This document shows, piece after piece, positions 37,012-43,904 of a stretch of 64,000 nt of DNA; positions within the stretch are counted from its first letter, which is position 1, and every line of letters starts with the position of its first letter. Below the pieces are notes generated by a model. That model ran no database searches and was not told the origin of the DNA. It saw only the letters and a list, made by a program, of their open reading frames with translations. Source of the DNA: Pseudocitrobacter vendiensis (GTDB taxonomy: Bacteria > Pseudomonadota > Gammaproteobacteria > Enterobacterales > Enterobacteriaceae); contig NZ_CALSBS010000007.1 of the NCBI RefSeq assembly GCF_943590815.1, forward strand, positions 124,001 through 188,000, given 5' to 3'. The position numbers and the translations under genes were made by a program.

Positions 37012-37059
37012 GGTGAATCCTCTCGTTGATTCATAAAGTTTTGCAGACGCATTCGCGTC

Positions 37060-38079
37060 CTACCTGAAACCTTGTGCGGCCATCGCTAACGTGGTGTCGA
37101 GCATTCGGTTAGCAAAGCCCCATTCGTTATCGCACCAGACCAGTGTTTTGATCAGATGCGCCCCACTCACCCGCGTTTGGGTGCCATCGACAATGGCACT
37201 GTGCGGATCGTGGTTAAAATCTGTTGAGACCAACGGTAATTCCGTATAGTCAACTATACCATGAAATGCATCCCGTGCTGCTTTTTGCAGCAACTGGTTG
37301 ACTTCATTAGCGTTTACCGGATTTTTCACCGTTACGCTCAGGTCGATTGCCGTGACGTTAATGGTTGGTACACGCACCGCAATCGCTTCGAATCGGTCAT
37401 TAAACTGCGGGAAAATACGCGTAATTCCTGCGGCAAGCTTTGTATCAACGGGAATGATCGACTGACTCGCGGCACGCGTGCGGCGCAGGTCCGGATGATA
37501 GGCGTCAATCACCTGTTGATCGTGCATCGCGGAGTGAATCGTCGTCACCGTCCCCGACTCAATGCCCCAGGCATCATCCAACAGTTTTATGATGGGGATT
37601 ATGCAATTCGTGGTACAGGAGGCATTGGAGACAATTCGGTGTTCGGGGCGTAACGCGTCATGGTTCACGCCATAAACCACCGTGGCGTCGAGGTCGTTGC
37701 TACCGGGATGTGAAAAGAGCACCTTCTTCGCGCCTGCGGCGATATGCGCTTCGCCGTCCGCTCGACTACCGTACACACCGGTACAATCAAGCACCACATC
37801 AACCGACAGTTCACGCCAGGGCAGCGCGTTAATCTCGCGCTCGTGCAGAAGACGAATGCTGTCGTCGCCGACAAACAGCTGTTCCCGTTCCTGGCGAACG
37901 TCCCAGGCAAAACGGCCATGGCTGGTGTCATATTTCAACAAATGCGCGATGCCCGCAGCATCCGCCAGTTCATTGATTGCCACCACGGTGATTTCCGCAC
38001 GGCGTCCGGATTCATACAAAGCACGAACCACGTTACGCCCAATGCGACCGAAGCCATTAATCGCTACGCGTACGGTCAT
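37060..38079 (-). CDS. epd: D-erythrose-4-phosphate dehydrogenase
   Basis: A 339-residue GAPDH-like protein with [14 protein letters not shown] at 8-21 and the catalytic Cys in SNASCTTNC (about 151-159). It oxidises erythrose-4-phosphate toward pyridoxal phosphate synthesis. It is the first gene of epd-pgk-fbaA. A CRP-like site lies about 200 bp upstream. In E. coli the next genes are yggC/D/F and cmtAB; here the block is replaced. Confidence 0.97.
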   Translation of the reverse strand: MTVRVAINGFGRIGRNVVRALYESGRRAEITVVAINELADAAGIAHLLKYDTSHGRFAWDVRQEREQLFVGDDSIRLLHEREINALPWRELSVDVVLDCTGVYGSRADGEAHIAAGAKKVLFSHPGSNDLDATVVYGVNHDALRPEHRIVSNASCTTNCIIPIIKLLDDAWGIESGTVTTIHSAMHDQQVIDAYHPDLRRTRAASQSIIPVDTKLAAGITRIFPQFNDRFEAIAVRVPTINVTAIDLSVTVKNPVNANEVNQLLQKAARDAFHGIVDYTELPLVSTDFNHDPHSAIVDGTQTRVSGAHLIKTLVWCDNEWGFANRMLDTTLAMAAQGFR

Positions 38080-38272
38080 AGGTCTCCTGCAAGGTCATCC
38101 CAAAGCAATGTGGCTGACAGAGTAATGCAGCAAATCATTCCGGGAAACCTTACCTGCCACAAACAGTGACTGATTGGTCAAATGTCGAACACTTCATCGA
38201 CTGAAACGCTTCAGCCAGAATAAGCGAAACCTGGAATAAAAGGAATGATTGTCCAGACAAACGCACCAGGAA

Positions 38273-38288
38273 TCTGACGTACATCACA
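38273..38288. promoter_or_regulatory. CRP-like site upstream of epd
   Basis: On the minus strand TGTGATGTACGTCAGA matches TGTGA-N6-TCACA at nine of ten positions. E. coli epd has a CRP-activated promoter in the same area. Confidence 0.55.
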
Positions 38289-38481
38289 TTTCTACAGGAA
38301 TAATTAGCAGCGTTATGCCAGAACGTGTCGGGCGATGGAATAAAGACCGGGTACGGATTCAGACTATCTTTGAATGAGTGATGAGGCGAAATGAAGGGTA
38401 AAATTTGCTCGTCGATGCGTAAGTCATCGGCAGGTGCAACGGCGCGGGGACTTTTTCCGTGCGGCTCCTTGCACTGGAAAA

Positions 38482-38544
38482 AGAAAACCCCCGTCGTTGC
38501 GATATTAAACAGGCAAACTACGGGGGTGATCCATGACTCTCAAC
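38482..38544 (-). ncRNA. predicted Sok-like antisense RNA, about 63 nt
   Basis: The minus strand carries a promoter with TTGAAG (38574-38579) and TATCCT (38551-38556) separated by exactly 17 bp. About 63 nt from the predicted start is a terminator hairpin, CCCCCGTAGTT paired with AACGACGGGGG (one mismatch) and followed by TTTTCTTTTT. The RNA is complementary to the ribosome site and start of the leader ORF at 38533. Size, structure and target match Sok RNAs. Confidence 0.6.
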
Positions 38545-38661
38545 AGGTCTAGGATAGCCGCTGACGCTTGCCGCTTCAAGCAGGATTTGCGGTATGGATA
38601 TTCTGAAATTCGCTATGTTGATGGTTGTACTTCATATAACAGTATCGTCAATGATACATAA
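38533..38661 (+). CDS. Mok-like leader ORF, 42 codons
   Basis: It starts ATG ACT CTC after CGGGGGTGATCC and ends inside the toxin-like ORF in a different frame. This geometry is that of mok in hok/sok systems, where translation of the leader is needed for toxin translation and is the target of the antisense RNA. The peptide sequence is not recognised. Confidence 0.5.
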   Translation: MTLNRSRIAADACRFKQDLRYGYSEIRYVDGCTSYNSIVNDT

Positions 38662-38737
38662 TGATTTACACCCCTCTCCGGTTCATCGCGTTATTTATAC
38701 GCTAAGCGAAGGAGAAATTCCGTACCGCTATTCTTAA
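38594..38737 (+). CDS. Hok-like small membrane toxin candidate, 47 residues
   Basis: The peptide begins MDILKFAMLMVVLHITVSS, a short hydrophobic segment, and continues with a polar tail of about 25 residues ending in GEIPYRYS. Length and layout resemble Hok/Gef toxins, but the usual Cys and the RKDLCEV-type motif are absent, so it is either a divergent or a decayed member. It overlaps the leader ORF out of frame and is followed 31 bp later by an intrinsic terminator. Confidence 0.5.
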   Translation: MDILKFAMLMVVLHITVSSMIHNDLHPSPVHRVIYTLSEGEIPYRYS

Positions 38738-38767
38738 TTTGAAACTGGCTAACGTTGTACCTTGACT

Positions 38768-38794
38768 AGCCCCGCTTCGGCGGGGCTTTTCTTT
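38768..38794 (+). terminator. intrinsic terminator of the hok-like transcript
   Basis: AGCCCCGC ttcg GCGGGGCT is followed by TTTTCTTT. It is the only strong plus-strand terminator between epd and the PTS gene and fits the 3' end of the toxin-like mRNA. Confidence 0.85.
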
Positions 38795-38846
38795 GCGATA
38801 AATAAATACGCACTAATCATAGATATCTTCAATATTTATTTATCGC
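38795..38846. repeat. perfect 14-bp AT-rich inverted repeat
   Basis: GCGATAAATAAATA (38795-38808) and TATTTATTTATCGC (38833-38846) are perfect inverted copies, 24 bases apart. It lies between the hok-like terminator and the PTS gene, so it could be an operator for the PTS operon or a cruciform/structural element. Confidence 0.6.
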
Positions 38847-39072
38847 CGCCCCTGTCACACAATCCCATTTTTACAGTGATAAACTTCCCGTTCGTTTTTA
38901 AATAAACACTGCAGCCATGCGGCCTGCGTGGTAACTAATAATTATTAGCGTCATCAATAAAAAATACGCTAATTACATTTGCAATATAAATATAAAAATC
39001 CAGAAGGCCGCAAATAAAAACAGAGGAATTCAGCCGATTTATCATCGGAAGATATATTCACAAGGATAATTT
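38847..39072 (+). promoter_or_regulatory. upstream region of the PTS/GH38 operon
   Basis: Very AT-rich leader with no ORF. It ends with the ribosome site ACAAGGATAATTT before the EIICB start. No adjacent regulator gene exists, so control must come from elsewhere or from global factors. Confidence 0.4.
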
Positions 39073-40704
39073 ATGAAGCAGCAGATGCAAATGATTGGCC
39101 AGGCCATGCTGGTCCCTATATCGATTATCACCATTGGCTCCATGTTTATGGGCTTTGGCAGCGCCTTCACGAATACAGAAACCCTTGCAGCGTTGCATCT
39201 CTCCTCGCTCATCAGCAAAGGTTCGCCTGGATACATCGCCTTTAGCGTCATGAAAGCCACTGGCGATGTCGTATTTCGCAATCTTCCGCTCTTTTTCTCC
39301 ATCGGCGTCGCTTTCGGGCTGGCAAAGAAAGAGAAAGCCTGGGCCGCGTTTTCTGGCGCAGTGTGCTTTATGGCGATGCACTATATCCTCAACACACTGT
39401 TGGATTCCCAGGGCATCAGCGCGCAAACCACCACCGCAGACTGGTTTATCACTCAGCAGCACATGGACCCGGTAGCGGCCGTACAGAAAGCTTCAATCTA
39501 TACCACCGAACTGGGCATGTTCACCTATCGCATGAGCGTTTTTGGCGGGATGGCGGTTGGCCTGACCACCGCCTGGCTGCACAATCGTCTGTATAATGTG
39601 AAGCTACCGCTGGTGCTTTCATTCTTTGCCGGTACGCGTACGGTACCCATTGTTACGCTGGTTGTTGGGGCGTTGATGGGCGTGGCGCTCTATTTTATCT
39701 GGCCCCCCATTGGCTGGATGCTGGCGCAGTTCAGTAAAATGATCGGCGATTCCGGTCTGTTCGGCACCTTTATCTGGGCGATTGCTGATAAATCGCTTCT
39801 CCCCGTAGGGCTGCACCACCTTATCACAACACCTATCCGCCTGACCGAACTCGGCGGCTCGATGGAAATTTGCGATAACCTGGTCAGCGGTACCACCAAT
39901 ATTTATATGGCGCAGCTGGGTTGTGAATCGTCGCACGAGCTACTGGTACGCGGTTTTCAGTCTGGCCGCGTGGTGATTCACTTCGGTGCACTGCCGGGTG
40001 CCGCCCTGGCGATGTACCACTGTTCACGCTCAAGTCATAAAAAAGTGGTCGCCGGCTTACTGCTCCCCGTCGTCGCAACCATGATGCTGTTTGGCATTAC
40101 CGAGCCCATTGAATACACCTTTTTGTTCGTCGCGCCATGGCTGTTCTACTTTGTGCACGTACCGCTAACTGGCCTGATTTTTGTCTTGTCAGAAATGGCG
40201 AATATTTCCGTATATGGCGGCTGTCTGAAAGACATTCTTCCTGTACTGCTTCAGCCGGATAAACTCGATATGTGGGGTTATCTGTGGCTGACCCCGCTCT
40301 TCTTCGCCGTTTACTATTTTTTATTCCGCTATCTGATTACGCGCTTTAACGTGATGACCCCAGGCCGCGAAGAGGACACCGCTGCAGACGAAGGCGTCAG
40401 GCTGTTCAGTAAGCAAGACTTTAAAGACAAAGCGAATGCCAGCGCGGCGCAAAGCACCCTTTTTGCCCAACAGATTATTGATGCCCTGGGTGGCCCACAA
40501 AATATTTCGCAGTTCGATAACTGTATATCCCGACTCCGCGTCGAGGTCATTGACCCGGCTCGCGTCGCCAGCGACGACGTCTGGAAAAAAAGCCTGCGTG
40601 CGAAAGGCGTCGTCCACGTCAGTGAAAAAGGCCTGCAGGTCATTTACGGCGCGGAAGTGGTGATGATTGCCGGCGACTGCAAAGAACTGCTGGGGGAAGC
40701 GTAA
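39073..40704 (+). CDS. PTS EIICB, glucose/alpha-glucoside family
   Basis: A 543-residue fusion: EIIC (about 1-430, ten or so helices, with GLHHLITTPIRLTE and the substrate motif GITEPIEYTFLF) and EIIB (about 455-543), with the phospho-cysteine Cys484 in DNCISRLR. It is most like GlvCB/MalX-type maltose and alpha-glucoside permeases. There is no EIIA domain, so phosphate must come from Crr (EIIA-Glc) or another EIIA. It takes up and phosphorylates a sugar whose later steps are presumably the four genes that follow. Its stop overlaps the next start (TAATG). Confidence 0.9.
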   Translation: MKQQMQMIGQAMLVPISIITIGSMFMGFGSAFTNTETLAALHLSSLISKGSPGYIAFSVMKATGDVVFRNLPLFFSIGVAFGLAKKEKAWAAFSGAVCFMAMHYILNTLLDSQGISAQTTTADWFITQQHMDPVAAVQKASIYTTELGMFTYRMSVFGGMAVGLTTAWLHNRLYNVKLPLVLSFFAGTRTVPIVTLVVGALMGVALYFIWPPIGWMLAQFSKMIGDSGLFGTFIWAIADKSLLPVGLHHLITTPIRLTELGGSMEICDNLVSGTTNIYMAQLGCESSHELLVRGFQSGRVVIHFGALPGAALAMYHCSRSSHKKVVAGLLLPVVATMMLFGITEPIEYTFLFVAPWLFYFVHVPLTGLIFVLSEMANISVYGGCLKDILPVLLQPDKLDMWGYLWLTPLFFAVYYFLFRYLITRFNVMTPGREEDTAADEGVRLFSKQDFKDKANASAAQSTLFAQQIIDALGGPQNISQFDNCISRLRVEVIDPARVASDDVWKKSLRAKGVVHVSEKGLQVIYGAEVVMIAGDCKELLGEA

Positions 40705-41912
40705 TGGAATCCACTACTCTGCACCAAAGTGTTGTTTCCCATCCTTACGATGAGAAACAGCTCAGGCCCGTTACCTTCGAAGTGGACGGCGAGGTCGATA
40801 AGCTGATTATCAGCTACCGTTTTAGCGAAGGAAATGTGGTGGATCTGGGCCTCGCACGCGGTGATGAGATCATTGGCTGGAGCGGCGGCGCGCGAAAGGA
40901 GTTGGTTATCAGCGAATCATTCGCCACGCCGGGCTACCTCCGAACGCCCATCAGCAAAGGCACCTGGTCGGTGCTGCTCGGTCTGTACAAAATTCGTGGC
41001 GAATGCCGCATCGATATCGATATCACTTTGCAGCGCAAAACGGCTCGATGGCTGACGGGCGATACGCATGTCCACTCGGAACACAGTGATGGCAAGCTTT
41101 CTGTGGAGGCATTAATTGAGCGCGCAATGGGACTGAACTTCGATTTCCTGTGTCTGACCGATCACAACACCACCTCACAGAACCGGGTGATTGCCGGAAT
41201 GAACGCGCCGCTGACGCTCATTCCCGGCATGGAACTCACCACCGATCGCGGGCACGTTAACTTTCTTGGTCTGACCCAGCCCGTGGAACGCTTTCTTCCG
41301 CATTTTAGCGAGCAAGATATCACGGCCAAAATGGACGAGGCTCGCCGCAACGGCGCACGCATCGGCATCAATCACCCTTTCTGCCACTACTGCCCCTGGA
41401 TGCTGCCGTTTCGCGGCCACGACTGGCTGGAGCTATGGAATGGCCCATGGGATGCCACCGGCAATGAGATGACCTTCCAGTACTGGTTACAGTTGCTGTA
41501 CGACGGCATCAAAGTACCGGTTACCGCAGGTAGCGATTTTCATAAAGAGAAAGATCAGATCCTGCCGCGCATCAGCGTACTGACGCAAAGCGCCGAGCGC
41601 GAGGATATCTTGCGTGGCCTTGAACGTGGGCAAAGTTATCTGCATAGCGACAGTGAAACCCGGTTAAACCGTTTTGTCATGGGTGACGATGGTATTGGCG
41701 AAACCACGAACCGCCATGTGCTTCAGGTCAATCTCGATACCCGCCCCGACAACCAGGTCCTGCTTTACACGCAGAAGAAAATCTATCTGCTCAACAACCG
41801 TAACGGCCATATCAATCAGGACGTCGATTGCAGCGACAGCACATTTGCTTTTTTACGGGTTAATCACGAACAGACAGCCCAGTTGATTACCAACCCCATT
41901 TTCAGGGAGTGA
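40704..41912 (+). CDS. CehA/McbA-type PHP-domain metallohydrolase
   Basis: A 402-residue protein. The N-terminal about 110 residues form a beta-rich domain of unknown role. The PHP domain has a complete metal set: H122 and H124 (HVHS), D153/H154 (TDHN), E177 (GMELT), H184, H224 (NHPFC) and D278/H280 (GSDFH). The family includes carbaryl hydrolases and phosphoesterases. Here it is sandwiched in a sugar-PTS operon, so it may remove a phosphate or cleave an ester from the imported sugar. No substrate is known. Confidence 0.85.
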   Translation: MESTTLHQSVVSHPYDEKQLRPVTFEVDGEVDKLIISYRFSEGNVVDLGLARGDEIIGWSGGARKELVISESFATPGYLRTPISKGTWSVLLGLYKIRGECRIDIDITLQRKTARWLTGDTHVHSEHSDGKLSVEALIERAMGLNFDFLCLTDHNTTSQNRVIAGMNAPLTLIPGMELTTDRGHVNFLGLTQPVERFLPHFSEQDITAKMDEARRNGARIGINHPFCHYCPWMLPFRGHDWLELWNGPWDATGNEMTFQYWLQLLYDGIKVPVTAGSDFHKEKDQILPRISVLTQSAEREDILRGLERGQSYLHSDSETRLNRFVMGDDGIGETTNRHVLQVNLDTRPDNQVLLYTQKKIYLLNNRNGHINQDVDCSDSTFAFLRVNHEQTAQLITNPIFRE

Positions 41913-41915
41913 AAA

Positions 41916-43904
41916 ATGAAACGCGTACACATTATCTATAAAACGCATCTGGACATCGGTTTCACCGATTTTGCGCAGGTGATTGAAGATAAATACCTGA
42001 ATGAGTTTATTCCGTCGGTCATCAATCTTGCCCAGCAGGTGAACCGCGACGGGCAAAAAAACTTTATCTGGAGCTGCGGCTCCTGGCTCATTCAGCGCTA
42101 TTTCCAGAAGGCAGATCGCGCGTCTCAGGAGAGGCTTGTCGAGGCAATTAAGCAGGGCGATATTGTCTGGCATGCGCTGCCGTTCACCACCCACAGCGAA
42201 CTGCTGACACCGCAGCTGTTACAACACGGTCTTTCATACAGTCAGGCGCTGGATGCGCGTTTCGGACGTCACACCATCGCCGCGAAAATGACCGACGTTC
42301 CTGGCCATCCTCAAACGCTGATTCCCTGGCTTGCTGATGCGGGCGTTCGTTATCTGCATCTTGGCGTTAACCCGGCATCCTGCCCACCCGACGTGCCGCC
42401 GCTGTTCCTGTGGAAATATGGCGACAAGAGTCTCATCGTTAACTACTCCTTCGGCGGCTATGGCAATGAAACCTGGTGCGAAGTGCTGGATGAGCTGTTG
42501 GTCTTCTGCCATGCAGAAGATAACTGCTCGCCACCCTCGGCAAGCCATGTATTGCAGCTTATCGACCGCTACCGGGAGCGCTATCCGGAGGCGGAAGTCA
42601 GCGCCTCCACGCTCGATAACTTCGCCGCGCGGCTGGAAACCGTGCGTCACATGCTACCGGTGATTGAGGCCGAAATGGGTGACACCTGGAATCACGGAAT
42701 CGGCACCGACCCGGCAAAAGTCAGCCGCTACCGTCGGGTGACAACCCTGCTTGCACAACTGCCACAGCCCAATCCGCAGGCGCTGGATGCGCTGCTGATG
42801 ATCCCGGAACACACCTGGGGCATGGATCTCAAACTGCATCTTGGCGATTACAGCCACTACCTGCCCGAGGAGTTTGATTGCGCACGTAAAGCCGATAACG
42901 TTACCGATCCGATGCCTGAGAAATACGCATTCATTCAGCAGTTTGTCGATAAACTTCCGCACCGTAAAATTCGAGGCTATCGCCATTTTGCCCGTTCGTG
43001 GCAGGAGCAGCGAAACTATCTGGAAAGCGCATTTACCCATCTTCCCGACGCGCTGGTGCAGGCAAGCCAGCCCATCCCCGTTGCAGTGGAGGGTGAAGTC
43101 ACGGCTTCTCGCCTGTTCCGCTTTGGTGATTACACCCTCTCTCTGGCGCAGGATGGTAGCCTGACCTCGCTGCAGATACGCGAAGCTGAACAGCTTCAGG
43201 CCCCCCTTGGACGGCTGATTTACCGTCAGGTGGGTTATCAGGAGTATGACCAGTTCCGCGCGCGCTATATGCAAAACATGGAGGTGACCTCCGTCTGGTC
43301 GCTCTCCGATTTCACCAAGCCAGGCATGGAGCTCTATTCGCACCCTGTCACCACACAACAGGCGGATTTTGCGCTACACCAGGCCCGCTGGCGTGAAGAC
43401 GATGAGGCCTGGTATTTACTGGCGATAACACGCCCGATGGCGGACAACAGCATGATCATCCGTCTGCCGGAGGAAATCCGGACCGAATACCGTTTCAGTA
43501 AAAGCCACCACGATGTCACCCTGCGCGTTTCGATTTTTGGCAAACAGGCTAACCGCTTGCCGGAGGAGATCTGGCTGCAACTCGGCCTTGCCGAGACACA
43601 ACACAGCCAGTGCGACAAGCTGGGCTACCCGCTGAACTGGCATAACATCATTAAAAATGGCAACCGCAACCTGCACGCCGTGGAGTCAGCCAGCACCCCG
43701 AACTGGACGCTGGAACCCATTGACGCCCCGCTGCTGGCACTGTTCGAACCGCGCGTACTTTGCTTTAACGATCACCCGCAAACCAGCGCCAGCCTCTACG
43801 GCCAGCTTTACAACAACATCTGGGGCACCAATTTCCCGATGTGGTATGAGGAAGATATTCACGCTGAATATCAATTGCATTTCCACTTGGGAGAAACCGC
43901 ATGA
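41916..43904 (+). CDS. DUF5054 protein, GH38-like
   Basis: A 662-residue protein annotated in databases as a domain of unknown function. The N-terminal region keeps the glycoside hydrolase/deacetylase core of GH38: H11-x-D13 (THLDIGFTD) and D127 plus H131 in TDVPGHPQ, which line up with H14/D16 and D125/H130 of the alpha-mannosidase next door. A beta-sandwich-like C-terminal half follows. A Zn-dependent glycosidase is likely. It starts three bases after the PHP gene and ends overlapping the GH38 gene by four bases. Confidence 0.8.
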   Translation: MKRVHIIYKTHLDIGFTDFAQVIEDKYLNEFIPSVINLAQQVNRDGQKNFIWSCGSWLIQRYFQKADRASQERLVEAIKQGDIVWHALPFTTHSELLTPQLLQHGLSYSQALDARFGRHTIAAKMTDVPGHPQTLIPWLADAGVRYLHLGVNPASCPPDVPPLFLWKYGDKSLIVNYSFGGYGNETWCEVLDELLVFCHAEDNCSPPSASHVLQLIDRYRERYPEAEVSASTLDNFAARLETVRHMLPVIEAEMGDTWNHGIGTDPAKVSRYRRVTTLLAQLPQPNPQALDALLMIPEHTWGMDLKLHLGDYSHYLPEEFDCARKADNVTDPMPEKYAFIQQFVDKLPHRKIRGYRHFARSWQEQRNYLESAFTHLPDALVQASQPIPVAVEGEVTASRLFRFGDYTLSLAQDGSLTSLQIREAEQLQAPLGRLIYRQVGYQEYDQFRARYMQNMEVTSVWSLSDFTKPGMELYSHPVTTQQADFALHQARWREDDEAWYLLAITRPMADNSMIIRLPEEIRTEYRFSKSHHDVTLRVSIFGKQANRLPEEIWLQLGLAETQHSQCDKLGYPLNWHNIIKNGNRNLHAVESASTPNWTLEPIDAPLLALFEPRVLCFNDHPQTSASLYGQLYNNIWGTNFPMWYEEDIHAEYQLHFHLGETA

